A stretch of DNA of 64,000 bases from Streptomyces hundungensis (lineage in GTDB: Bacteria > Actinomycetota > Actinomycetes > Streptomycetales > Streptomycetaceae). The notes under the pieces were generated by a model. The model was not told the origin of the DNA. It did not search any database and was given only the letters and a program-made list of their open reading frames with translations. The stretch lies in NCBI RefSeq assembly GCF_003627815.1, contig NZ_CP032698.1, positions 6,634,001 through 6,698,000 on the forward strand. Direction: 5' to 3'. This document shows positions 16,910-27,131 of this stretch, piece by piece (positions within the stretch are counted from its first letter, which is position 1; each line of letters begins with the position of its first letter). The position numbers and the translations under genes were made by a program.

Positions 16910-18718
16910 TCAGCCGGCGTACGCGCCCGAGGCGGTCAGCCGCAGGGCGGTGTCGATCAGCGGAACGTGACTGAAGGCCTGCGGGAAGTTGCCGACCTGG
17001 CGCTGGAGGTGCGGATCCCACTCCTCCGCGAGCAGCCCCAGGTCGTTGCGGAGCGCCAGCAGCTTCTCGAAGAGCTTGCGGGCCTCGTCCACCCGGCCGA
17101 TCATCGCGAGGTCGTCCGCCATCCAGAACGAACAGGCCAGGAACGCGCCCTCCTCGCCCAGCAGACCGTCCAAATTGTCCGTGTCGTCGCTGGTCGTGGG
17201 GTAGCGCAGGATGAACCCGTCCGGCGTGGACAGCTCGCGCTGGATCGCCTCGATGGTGCCGATCACCCGCTTGTCGTCCGGCGGCAGGAAGCCCATCTGC
17301 GGGATCAGGAGCAGGGAGGCGTCCAGTTCCTGCGAACCGTAGGACTGGGTGAAAGTGTTGCGCTCCTTGTCGTAGCCCTTCTCGCAGACGTCCCGGTGGA
17401 TGTCGTCGCGCAGTTGGCGCCACTTGTCGAGCGGGCCGTCGGCGTCGCCGGACTCGATGAGCTTGATGGTGCGGTCCACCGCGACCCAGGCCATCACCTT
17501 GGAGTGCACGAAGTGGCGGCGCGGCCCGCGCACCTCCCAGATGCCCTCGTCGGGCTGGTCCCAGTGGGTCTCCAGGTAGCGGATCAGCTTGAGCTGGAGC
17601 AGCGAGGCGTAGTCGTTGCGGGCCAGACCCGTCATGTGCGCCAGGTGCAGCGCCTCGGTGACCTCGCCGTACACGTCGAGCTGGAGCTGGTGGGCGGCGC
17701 CGTTGCCGGCCCGTACCGGGGTCGAGTTCTCGTATCCCGGCAGCCAGTCGAGTTCGGTCTCGCCCAACTCCCGCTCGCCCGCGATCCCGTACATGATCTG
17801 GAGGTTCTCGGGGTCGCCCGCGACCGCCCGCAGCAGCCACTCGCGCCAGGCGCGGGCCTCCTCGCGGTAGCCGGTGCGCAGCAGCGAGGAGAGCGTGATC
17901 GCGGCGTCCCGCAGCCAGGTGTAGCGGTAGTCCCAGTTGCGTTCGCCGCCGAGGGTCTCGGGCAGCGAGGTGGTGGGGGCCGCGACGATGCCGCCGGTCG
18001 GGGCGTAGGTCAGCGCCTTCAGGGTGATCAGGGAGCGGACCACCGCCTCGCGGTAGGGCCCGTGATAGGTGCAGTGCTCCACCCACTCGCGCCAGAAGTC
18101 CTCGGTCGCCTCCAGGGACGCCTCGGGCTCTGGCAGTGCGGGCGGCTCGCGGTGCGAGGGCTGCCAGCTGATGGTGAACGCGACGCGCTCACCGGGGGAG
18201 ACGGTGAAGTCGGAGTAGGTCGTGAGGTTCTTGCCGTACGTCTCGGCCTCGGTGTCGAACCACACCGAGTCGGGGCCCGCGACGGCGACGGTTCGCGTGT
18301 CGTCGACCTTGTGCACCCAGGGGGTGATCCGGCCGTAACTGAACCGCATGCGCAGCGTGGAGCGCATCTGGACGCGGCCGGTGACCCCCTCCACGATGCG
18401 GATCAGCTGCGGGGCGCCGTCGCGCGGCGGCATGAAATCGGTCACCCGGACCGTGCCGCGCGGGGTGTCCCACTCCGATTCCAGGATGAGCGAGTCGCCC
18501 CGATAGCGGCGGCGGTCGGCCGCCGGGGGTGCTTCGTCGGCACCGTGTGCCGGTCCGACCCGCCAGAAACCGTGTTCCTCGGTGCCGAGCAGTCCGGCGA
18601 AGACGGCGTGCGAGTCGAAGCGGGGCAGGCAGAGCCAGTCCGCCGTGCCGTCCCGGCAGACCAGTGCCGCGGTCTGCATGTCTCCGATGAGTGCGTAATC
18701 CTCGATGCGCCCGGCCAC
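16910..18718 (-). CDS. GH15 glycosidase (glucoamylase-like or trehalase)
   Basis: 602 residues, no signal peptide, hence cytoplasmic. The (alpha/alpha)6-barrel signatures are present: ERNWDYRYTWLRDAAITLSS, NGAAHQLQLDVYGEV, and the C-terminal EEGAFLACSFWMADDLAMIG and AEEWDP. In actinobacteria proteins of this exact layout include the GH15 trehalase characterised from mycobacteria, so trehalose hydrolysis is a sensible first guess, alpha-glucan hydrolysis the second. GTG 18718 has ggag eight bases upstream. Divergent from pyrG. Confidence 0.88.
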   Translation of the reverse strand: MAGRIEDYALIGDMQTAALVCRDGTADWLCLPRFDSHAVFAGLLGTEEHGFWRVGPAHGADEAPPAADRRRYRGDSLILESEWDTPRGTVRVTDFMPPRDGAPQLIRIVEGVTGRVQMRSTLRMRFSYGRITPWVHKVDDTRTVAVAGPDSVWFDTEAETYGKNLTTYSDFTVSPGERVAFTISWQPSHREPPALPEPEASLEATEDFWREWVEHCTYHGPYREAVVRSLITLKALTYAPTGGIVAAPTTSLPETLGGERNWDYRYTWLRDAAITLSSLLRTGYREEARAWREWLLRAVAGDPENLQIMYGIAGERELGETELDWLPGYENSTPVRAGNGAAHQLQLDVYGEVTEALHLAHMTGLARNDYASLLQLKLIRYLETHWDQPDEGIWEVRGPRRHFVHSKVMAWVAVDRTIKLIESGDADGPLDKWRQLRDDIHRDVCEKGYDKERNTFTQSYGSQELDASLLLIPQMGFLPPDDKRVIGTIEAIQRELSTPDGFILRYPTTSDDTDNLDGLLGEEGAFLACSFWMADDLAMIGRVDEARKLFEKLLALRNDLGLLAEEWDPHLQRQVGNFPQAFSHVPLIDTALRLTASGAYAG

Positions 18719-19136
18719 GTGCAATCTCCAGTCGAACGGCCATGTCCGCCCCCGGGGGGCGCTTACAGCGACAGCGGTCAAGGGTTCGCCAACGAGCGCA
18801 TGTTCCCGATGACGGACGGGGTGGCGCCGTGCTACCAGGTGGCTCGGCAAGCGAGTGTCCGAGCAGGATACGACGCACCTCAGTGATCCGCTTGAGCCTC
18901 CATTGAACGCCACTGGGCCGAACGAGTGAGGCTCGTACGCACGGCTGACCAGCGGCATACAGAGCGTGGCCGGACGCGCTCTCTCCCCGGCGCTGATACC
19001 CTGGTAGCCCGTGGCCGGGTGCTGAAAAAAGCCCCGAACCGCAGCGACGGCGCCCTCTGAGATCTCGCGGGATTCGCACAAGATCCACACAGGGTGACCG
19101 GCACGCACTCCAGATCGCGACCACGGGAGCCCCCTC
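18719..19136. other. Intergenic region between divergent GH15 gene and pyrG
   Basis: 418 bp. No credible gene. A TACCCT hexamer near 18998 followed by gtggccgggtgctgaaaaaagcccc could be the pyrG promoter and leader, but the -35 is weak and no convincing attenuator was found. Promoters for both flanking genes must lie here. Confidence 0.5.
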
Positions 19137-20819
<1,683 letters not shown>

Positions 20820-20838
20820 TCCGTGCACGTTAACGTTG

Positions 20839-20876
20839 CCGGGGTACGGGTCCTGCGGGGCCCGTGCCCCGGTTTC
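20839..20876 (+). terminator. Terminator after pyrG
   Basis: Twelve-base arms ccggggtacggg and cccgtgccccgg with a tcctgcgggg loop, followed by tttctgtt. The stem has one T-G wobble. It separates pyrG from the Nudix gene. Confidence 0.8.
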
Positions 20877-20907
20877 TGTTGTACGCGCACTGTGGGAGGA
20901 CGTCGCC

Positions 20908-21534
20908 ATGGCCCTTGAGGACACCGCCGAACACTGGCAGGTCGTGGCGAGTGCCACCCCCTTCACCGGCCACAAGACCAGCGTGCGCACCGACGACGTC
21001 GTGATGCCCGACGGCGCGGTGCACCAGCGCGACTACCAGGTCCACCCCGGCTCGGTGGCGATCCTGGCCCTGGACGAGGAGGGCCGGGTCCTGGTGCTGC
21101 GCCAGTACCGCCACCCGGTGCGCCACAAGCTCTGGGAGATCCCGGCCGGACTCCTGGACGTGCCGGGCGAGAACCCGCTGCACGCCGCCCAGCGCGAGCT
21201 GTACGAGGAGGCCCACGTCAAGGCCGAGCGGTGGCACGTCCTGACCGATGTGTTCACGAGCCCCGGCGGCAGCGACGAGGCCGTACGGATCTTCCTGGCG
21301 CAGGACCTGTCCGAGGCGGACGGCGAGCGCTTCGAGGTCGCCGAGGAGGAGGCCGACATGGAGCTGGCCCGGGTCCCGCTCGACGACCTCGTGCGGGGGG
21401 TGCTCGCGGGGGAGCTGCACAACACCTGTCTGGTGGTCGGCGCGCTCGCGCTGTCGGCCGTCCTGCGGGGCGACGGCGTCGAGGCGCTGCGCCCGGCCGG
21501 GGCGCCCTGGCCGGCCCGCCCCTTCGAGGAGTAG
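20908..21534 (+). CDS. ADP-ribose pyrophosphatase-type Nudix hydrolase
   Basis: 208 residues with the Nudix helix AAQRELYEEAHVKAE preceded by EIPAGLLDVPGENPLH; the usual Gly of REUXEEXGU is replaced by His. The N-terminal strand region (FTGHKTSVRTDDVVMPDGAV) is typical of ADP-ribose and GDP-mannose pyrophosphatases. gggagga stands seven bases before ATG 20908. The pyrG-nudix pair is conserved in actinobacteria. Confidence 0.87.
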   Translation: MALEDTAEHWQVVASATPFTGHKTSVRTDDVVMPDGAVHQRDYQVHPGSVAILALDEEGRVLVLRQYRHPVRHKLWEIPAGLLDVPGENPLHAAQRELYEEAHVKAERWHVLTDVFTSPGGSDEAVRIFLAQDLSEADGERFEVAEEEADMELARVPLDDLVRGVLAGELHNTCLVVGALALSAVLRGDGVEALRPAGAPWPARPFEE

Positions 21535-21727
21535 AACCGGCGTCGTTCCCAGCCGCCGATCACCTTCGATCACGTCCGGTCTCACCCGATCTGAAAATCT
21601 GCTGATCCGATCGGGCGACATCTCCGCCGCGCTCCACCCAAACGGTCACGAAGCGTGAACTACGCTCGGACTGCCCGTGCGGAGACCCGCACGGTCTCCA
21701 GGTGCTCAGGCGGACGGAGCGTGGCCC

Positions 21728-23755
21728 GTGACGGATCAGGCGGTGGACGTGGGTGGCACTGCCGCCGGGCAGCGCACGCATCAATTCCTGGGCAGGCAGC
21801 GCGAGTTGAAGGAACTCCGGGCCGACATCGAACGGGCCGGACTTGACACCCTGTCAGGGAAGAAGTCGCCCCGGCCCCGGGTCCTGCTGATCGCGGGCCG
21901 CCCCGGATCGGGACGCACCGCGCTCGCCGCCGAGCTGGCCCGTCAGGTGGCCGACGACTACCCCGACGGCGCCGTGCGCGCCACGCTCACCGAACCCGGC
22001 GGGACCCGCGTCCCCCTCGACCGGGTCGCCCGGGACCTCCTGGACGCCCTGGAGGTCCCGGCGCCGCCCGGCGCCGGCCAGGACGAGCTGGCCGAGCTGG
22101 TCCGCGGGGCGCTCACCGGCCGCCGGGCGATCGTGCTCCTGGACGACGCGGCCGACGCGGAACAGGTCGGCCCCCTGCTGCCCGACACCTCCCGCTGCCT
22201 GGTCGTGGCGACCGCGGAAGGCCCCCTCACCGGCATCCCCGACGTGCGCCCCTGCACCCTGGGCGGGCTCGACGTGAAGTCGGCCGTCGAACTCCTGGAG
22301 GGCTACACCGGCGCGGTGCGCGTCACCGTCGATCCGCGCGCCGCGGAGTCCCTCGTGGAGGCCTGCGGCGGGCAGCCCGCCGCCCTGGTCCTGGTCGGCG
22401 GCTGGCTCGCGGCCCGCCCCAAGGCCGCCGTCGCCGACGTGGCCAAACAACTGCGCACCATGACCGACGAGACGGCCGAACTCCCCATCGCCGCCCAGCC
22501 GTTGGCCCGCGCCTTCCGGCTCGTCCACGCATCGCTCTCGCAGCCGGCCGCGCGGATACTGCGTCTGCTCGCCCTCGCCCCCGCCGGCCTCGCCGACGCG
22601 CACACCGCCTCCGCCCTCGCCGGCTGCTCGGTCACCGGCGCCCAGGCGGCGCTGACCGACTTCGTGGCGTACGGACTGCTGCGCAGGGACCCGGCCGCGC
22701 CCGAGCAGTACCGGGTGCCCGGCGCCCTCGCGCCGCTGCTGCGCGCGCTGTGCGAAAGCGTCGACCGGCCCGGCGAGGTGCAGCTGGCCCGCGCCCGGAT
22801 GCTGGAGCGGACGGTCCGGCTGCTCCAGTCCTGCCGCGCGGTCACCGAGCCGGAGGGCTCGCCCGCCCGCCGGAAGCTCGCGGGGCTGCCGCGCGCCCTG
22901 CGCTTCCCGAACGCGGCCCTCGCCGACGCCTGGCTCAGCAGCCGGCGGCCCGCGCTGCTCGCGGCCGCCCGGCTCGCGGTGGAGGACGGCGAGCTCGACA
23001 CCCTGGCCCGGCGCCTGGTGGCCGCCCTGGTGCGGGCGCTCGCCGCGCACCGGGGCGCCGAGGCCGCCGCCCCCGAGCTGTACGGCCTGCACCAGCTGGT
23101 CCTCGACGTGGCCGAGCGCCGGGAGCTGCACCGGGAGAAGGCCGCGGCGCTGCTGAACCTGGGCGACCTGGACGCGCGGACCGGGCGGACCACCGAGGCC
23201 CTGGCCCGCTACCGGGCGGCCCTGGACGCGGGCCGCGCCGCGAACGACCCGTACGCGACGGGCCGGGCGATGGAATCCGTAGGCGGCGCCCACCAGGAGC
23301 TGGGGGACTGGCAGCGGGCCTCCGACTGGTACGGGCGCGCCCTGTCCCAGCGGCTCGCGCGGGGCGAGCGCGCCGACGAGGCCCGGCTGTACGGGCGCCT
23401 CGCCACCGTGCACACCTATGCGGGCCGCTACGGCGAGGCGCTGCGCGGCTGGCGGGCCGCGGTGGCCGGATACCGCCGGCTCGGTGATCTCCCCAGCCAG
23501 GCACGGGCGTTGAGCGAGGTGGCCCGGGTCCAGGAGTACGCGGGGCGCCCCGAGGAATCGCTGCGCACCTGCCGCCAGGCCGTGGAGCTCGCCCGCGACG
23601 CCGGTGATCTGCGCCTCCAGGCCGCGCTCCAGCTCCGTCTCGCCGACACCCTGGACCGGCTCGGCGACCCCACGGCCGCGCGGTTGCACCGGTCCACGGC
23701 CGATCGATTGTTGGAAGATGAGCCATCGGAGCCAGGCGGCCTACGAAATCCGTAG
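21728..23755 (+). CDS. STAND-type NTPase with C-terminal TPRs (AfsR-like, no DNA-binding domain)
   Basis: 675 residues. An NB-ARC-like ATPase part has a P-loop-like GRPGSGRTA (residues 57-65), Walker B VLLDDA and a winged-helix-like section (LRLLALAPAGLADAHTASAL). From about residue 460, at least four TPR units follow (GRTTEALARYRAALDAGRAA, GDWQRASDWYGRALSQRLAR, GRYGEALRGWRAAVAGYRRL, GRPEESLRTCRQAVELARDA). The architecture is that of AfsR-type regulators without the SARP output domain, so a signalling scaffold is likely. The P-loop lysine is Arg63. GTG 21728 has ggag nine bases upstream. Confidence 0.78.
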   Translation: MTDQAVDVGGTAAGQRTHQFLGRQRELKELRADIERAGLDTLSGKKSPRPRVLLIAGRPGSGRTALAAELARQVADDYPDGAVRATLTEPGGTRVPLDRVARDLLDALEVPAPPGAGQDELAELVRGALTGRRAIVLLDDAADAEQVGPLLPDTSRCLVVATAEGPLTGIPDVRPCTLGGLDVKSAVELLEGYTGAVRVTVDPRAAESLVEACGGQPAALVLVGGWLAARPKAAVADVAKQLRTMTDETAELPIAAQPLARAFRLVHASLSQPAARILRLLALAPAGLADAHTASALAGCSVTGAQAALTDFVAYGLLRRDPAAPEQYRVPGALAPLLRALCESVDRPGEVQLARARMLERTVRLLQSCRAVTEPEGSPARRKLAGLPRALRFPNAALADAWLSSRRPALLAAARLAVEDGELDTLARRLVAALVRALAAHRGAEAAAPELYGLHQLVLDVAERRELHREKAAALLNLGDLDARTGRTTEALARYRAALDAGRAANDPYATGRAMESVGGAHQELGDWQRASDWYGRALSQRLARGERADEARLYGRLATVHTYAGRYGEALRGWRAAVAGYRRLGDLPSQARALSEVARVQEYAGRPEESLRTCRQAVELARDAGDLRLQAALQLRLADTLDRLGDPTAARLHRSTADRLLEDEPSEPGGLRNP

Positions 23756-23787
23756 TGCTTCAGCCAAAGATTAAAGCTTTGTAAGGG

Positions 23788-23815
23788 TAGACAGCGCGAG
23801 GACCTTCATTAGACT
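23788..23815 (+). promoter_or_regulatory. Candidate promoter of ald
   Basis: TAGACA (23788-23793) and TAGACT (23810-23815) with a 16-bp spacer resemble the housekeeping sigma -35/-10 consensus. A palindrome aaagattaaagcttt lies just upstream at about 23766-23780. Confidence 0.45.
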
Positions 23816-23919
23816 GGGTGAGCCGCAGCCTCCTGTGGTGCCCCCGGTGCGCCTGTTCGCGTACGGGTATGTATGGCATTGCCCCCGTTTACCCCCCTGA
23901 GTCAAGGACCGTGATCGAC

Positions 23920-25035
23920 GTGAAGGTCGGTATCCCCCGCGAGGTCAAGAACAACGAGTTCCGGGTGGCCATCACCCCCGCCGGCGTGCACGAGCTCGTA
24001 CGCCACGGCCACCAGGTCTTCGTCGAGCAGAGCGCCGGTGTGGGCTCCTCGATCACGGACGCCGAGTACGTCGCGGCAGGCGCGGAGATCCTCGCCACCG
24101 CGGACGAGGTCTGGGCCACCGCCGACCTGCTGCTCAAGGTCAAGGAGCCCATCGCGGAGGAGTACCACCGCCTGCGCAAGGACCAGACGCTCTTCACCTA
24201 CCTGCACCTCGCCGCCTCCCGCGAGTGCACGGACGCCCTGCTTGAGTCCGGCACCACCGCGATCGCGTACGAGACCGTCGAGACGGCCGGCCGCCAGCTG
24301 CCGCTGCTCGCCCCCATGTCCGAGGTCGCGGGCCGGCTCGCCCCGCAGGTCGGCGCCTACCACCTGATGCGCTCGGCCGGCGGCCGCGGCGTGCTGCCCG
24401 GCGGCGTCCCCGGCACCCACGCCGGCAAGGCGGTCGTCATCGGCGGCGGCGTCTCCGGCTGGAACGCCACGCAGATCGCCGTCGGCATGGGCTTCCACGT
24501 GACCCTGCTCGACAAGGACATCAACAAGCTCCGCGAGGCCGACAAGATCTTCGGCACCAAGGTGCAGACGATCGTCTCCAACGCCTACGAGCTGGAGAAG
24601 GCCGTCGTCGAGGCCGACCTCGTCATCGGCGCGGTGCTCATCCCCGGCGCGAAGGCCCCGAAGCTGGTCACCAACGAGCTCGTCGCCAAGATGAAGCCCG
24701 GAAGTGTCCTTGTCGACATCGCCATCGACCAGGGCGGCTGCTTCGAGGACTCGCGTCCGACCACCCACGCCGAGCCGACCTTCATGGTCCACAACTCGGT
24801 CTTCTACTGCGTGGCCAACATGCCGGGTGCGGTGCCGAACACCTCCACCTACGCCCTCACCAACGCCACGCTGCCCTACATCGTGTCGCTGGCGAACAAC
24901 GGCTGGGTCGAGGCGCTGCGCCGCGACGCCGCCCTCGCGCTCGGCCTCAACACCCATGACGGCCAGGTCGTTTACGGTCCGGTCGCCGAGGCCCACGGCC
25001 TGGAGCAGGTCGAGCTGCACGCGCTTCTCGGCTAG
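23920..25035 (+). CDS. ald: Alanine dehydrogenase
   Basis: 371 residues, MKVGIPREVKNNEFRVAITP onward, the same length and start as the M. tuberculosis enzyme. Substrate-binding R and K lie in NEFRVAITP and LLKVKEP, the catalytic His in YLHLAASRE, the Rossmann loop is VVIGGGVSGWNATQIA, and DIAIDQGGCFE is family-typical. It catalyses reversible NAD-dependent deamination of L-alanine. GTG 23920 gives canonical length; GTG 23911 would add three residues and has aaggac too close. Confidence 0.95.
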   Translation: MKVGIPREVKNNEFRVAITPAGVHELVRHGHQVFVEQSAGVGSSITDAEYVAAGAEILATADEVWATADLLLKVKEPIAEEYHRLRKDQTLFTYLHLAASRECTDALLESGTTAIAYETVETAGRQLPLLAPMSEVAGRLAPQVGAYHLMRSAGGRGVLPGGVPGTHAGKAVVIGGGVSGWNATQIAVGMGFHVTLLDKDINKLREADKIFGTKVQTIVSNAYELEKAVVEADLVIGAVLIPGAKAPKLVTNELVAKMKPGSVLVDIAIDQGGCFEDSRPTTHAEPTFMVHNSVFYCVANMPGAVPNTSTYALTNATLPYIVSLANNGWVEALRRDAALALGLNTHDGQVVYGPVAEAHGLEQVELHALLG

Positions 25036-25076
25036 TGAAAAGGCGGTTCGTCAACCGGACCGTCAACCGCGTACAC

Positions 25077-25109
25077 CCGGCCGGACCTTGTCGACCAAGG
25101 TCCGGCCGG
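25077..25109 (+). terminator. Strong hairpin terminator after ald
   Basis: Perfect 14-bp arms (ccggccggaccttg and caaggtccggccgg) around a tcgac loop, 41 bp past the stop. There is no T tract, as is common for Streptomyces terminators. Confidence 0.75.
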
Positions 25110-25180
25110 ATGTGTGTCGCGACACTTCCGCCCGCCCCGGAACGACTCGCTCAACTCGCCTCGAACGTAACCCTTTAACC

Positions 25181-25200
25181 GTTTCGCGCACTGGTGAAAC
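25181..25200 (+). promoter_or_regulatory. Spaced palindrome upstream of parA
   Basis: gtttc and gaaac arms separated by ten bases, about 185 bp before the parA start. It resembles a repressor half-site pair; the arms match parS ends but the spacing is wrong for ParB. The 25110-25384 gap is otherwise without a gene and must hold the parA promoter. Confidence 0.3.
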
Positions 25201-25384
25201 GTGCGCGTCGATGCCCGTACGCCCTTGACAGCGGGGTGTTCGGTTGCCGACACATCGGGCCGGGTCCGGCGGATTGTGTTGCTGCGGACCGGTGACACGC
25301 CATAGAGTCGCCAACCGTCGGCATGGTGCCACGCTGACCTATCGATAAAGTTTCCTGGTCACGTCCAAGGAGGTAAGACGACTT

Positions 25385-26590
25385 GTGAATGAGTCGACAT
25401 TTACTCCCGGAGGTGGTCAGTCCGGAGTCCCTGCGGGGATGTCCGTACGGGGCCTGAGCCCTTCGGGGCCCGAGGCTGTCGGCTCCGTCGCGGTCCGCGC
25501 CTTCGAAACCACACCGGTCCCCGCCCACGCGGGGATGGTCCCCACCCAGCACATGACGACAGCCCCACGGATGATGGACGGCCTACACGTGAACGCCACG
25601 GCCGGCAACGAGAGCGGCCGGGACACCGCCGCTCTCGCCGACTTTGACGAGGTGCCCCAGGGGCACTTCTACGACCCCGACGCCGAGTACGAGCCCGACC
25701 CCGAGTACGCGGCCACCCTCGCCCCGGACGCTGCCCGCCAGCGCCGCGAGCGGATCGGCCCGACCGGACGGCCGCTGCCGTACTTCCCGATCCCGGGCCC
25801 GCTGACCGACCACGGTCCCGCGAAGATCATCGCGATGTGCAACCAGAAGGGCGGCGTGGGCAAGACGACGTCGACCATCAACCTGGGTGCCGCGCTCGCG
25901 GAGTACGGACGCCGCGTGCTGCTCGTCGACTTCGACCCGCAGGGAGCCCTGTCGGTCGGCCTCGGCGTGAACCCGATGGAACTCGACCTCACCGTCTACA
26001 ACCTGCTCATGGAGCGGGGCATGTCGGCCGACGAGGTGCTGCTCAAGACCGCGGTCCCCAACATGGACCTGCTGCCGAGCAACATCGACCTGTCCGCCGC
26101 CGAGGTGCAGTTGGTGAGCGAGGTCGCGCGCGAGTCCACGCTCCAGCGGGCGCTCAAGCCGCTGATGCAGGACTACGACTACATCGTGATCGACTGTCAG
26201 CCCTCGCTCGGCCTGCTCACCGTGAACGCCCTGACGGCGGCTCACAAGGTGATCGTGCCGCTGGAGTGCGAGTTCTTCGCGCTGCGCGGTGTCGCGCTGC
26301 TGACCGAGACGATCGAGAAGGTGCAGGAACGCCTCAACCCCGACCTGGAGTTGGACGGCATCCTCGCCACGATGTACGACTCGCGCACGGTGCACAGCCG
26401 CGAGGTCCTGGCCCGGGTGGTCGAGGCCTTCGACGACCACGTCTACCACACGGTCATCGGCCGCACGGTGCGCTTCCCGGAGACCACGGTCGCCGGTGAG
26501 CCCATCACGACGTACGCCTCCAACTCCGTCGGCGCGGCCGCCTACCGCCAGCTCGCCAGGGAGGTGCTCGCCCGGTGTCACGCCGAGTGA
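25385..26590 (+). CDS. ParA-family ATPase (second, SMC-ScpAB-linked ParA)
   Basis: 401 residues. About 150 residues of disordered, acidic and proline-rich N-terminus precede a complete deviant-Walker ATPase: KGGVGKTTSTINLGAALAEY, switch I region DFDPQGALSVGLG, and YIVIDCQPSLGLLTVNALTA. Proteins of this kind sit upstream of scpAB in actinobacteria and are distinct from the oriC-linked ParA. aaggaggt at 25368-25375 fixes the GTG start. The stop overlaps the next gene by 16 bp. Confidence 0.88.
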   Translation: MNESTFTPGGGQSGVPAGMSVRGLSPSGPEAVGSVAVRAFETTPVPAHAGMVPTQHMTTAPRMMDGLHVNATAGNESGRDTAALADFDEVPQGHFYDPDAEYEPDPEYAATLAPDAARQRRERIGPTGRPLPYFPIPGPLTDHGPAKIIAMCNQKGGVGKTTSTINLGAALAEYGRRVLLVDFDPQGALSVGLGVNPMELDLTVYNLLMERGMSADEVLLKTAVPNMDLLPSNIDLSAAEVQLVSEVARESTLQRALKPLMQDYDYIVIDCQPSLGLLTVNALTAAHKVIVPLECEFFALRGVALLTETIEKVQERLNPDLELDGILATMYDSRTVHSREVLARVVEAFDDHVYHTVIGRTVRFPETTVAGEPITTYASNSVGAAAYRQLAREVLARCHAE

Positions 26591-27108
26591 GTCTGCCCGG
26601 GGCCGACGAACTGTTCCGTACGACCGGGGGGATGGCGCTCTCGCCGTCCACCCCCAGGCGGGGGCCCGGTGGCGAGGCGCGGGTGCCGGCGCCGGCGGGC
26701 GAGAGCGAACCCGTGGCCGCCGAGTCCGCCCCCGAGGCGGAGCACGGCGCGGCCGAGGAGGACTCCGGCTCGGGCGAACCGCGCAGCCGCGGCGCCGCCG
26801 ATGCGGACGCCGCCAAGGCGCGGCGCACCCCCGCGCAGGGCGGCTCCGGCACCGCGCAGCAGCGCCGCCGCCAGCGGGCGGCCAACCGGCGGCCCAGCGG
26901 CCGCGAGCGCCACGACGAGAAGATCACCGTCTACGTCTCCGCCGAGGAGCTGATGGACCTGGAGCACGCGCGCCTGGTCCTGCGCGGTGAGCACGGGCTC
27001 GCGGTCGACCGCGGGCGGATCGTGCGGGAGGCCGTCGCGGTCGTCCTCGCCGATCTGGAGTCGCGGGGCGACGCGAGCATTCTCGTACGGCGTCTTCGGG
27101 GGCGTTAG
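26575..27108 (+). CDS. Ribbon-helix-helix-like protein, probable ParA partner
   Basis: 177 residues. The first ~110 are disordered and acidic, then a basic stretch (QQRRRQRAANRRPSGRER) leads into HDEKITVYVSAEELMDLEHA and GRIVREAVAVVLADLESRG, a strand plus two helices as in RHH DNA-binding proteins. agggaggt (26558-26565) precedes GTG 26575 inside parA, so the two are translationally coupled. Small RHH proteins commonly partner ParA ATPases, which makes a DNA-bound ParA regulator the best inference. Not recognised as a named family. Confidence 0.65.
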   Translation: MSRRVSLPGADELFRTTGGMALSPSTPRRGPGGEARVPAPAGESEPVAAESAPEAEHGAAEEDSGSGEPRSRGAADADAAKARRTPAQGGSGTAQQRRRQRAANRRPSGRERHDEKITVYVSAEELMDLEHARLVLRGEHGLAVDRGRIVREAVAVVLADLESRGDASILVRRLRGR

Positions 27109-27131
27109 CCGTTAGCCTGCGCCGTGCGGCC

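Noticed and set aside
18880..19104. Minus-strand open frame between the GH15 gene and pyrG
   Set aside because: Poor composition, no ribosome-binding site, and it would occupy the promoter region of two conserved genes.
25181..25200. Possible parS site upstream of parA (gtttc ... gaaac)
   Set aside because: parS is a continuous 14-bp palindrome; here the arms are ten bases apart. Kept only as an unassigned palindrome.
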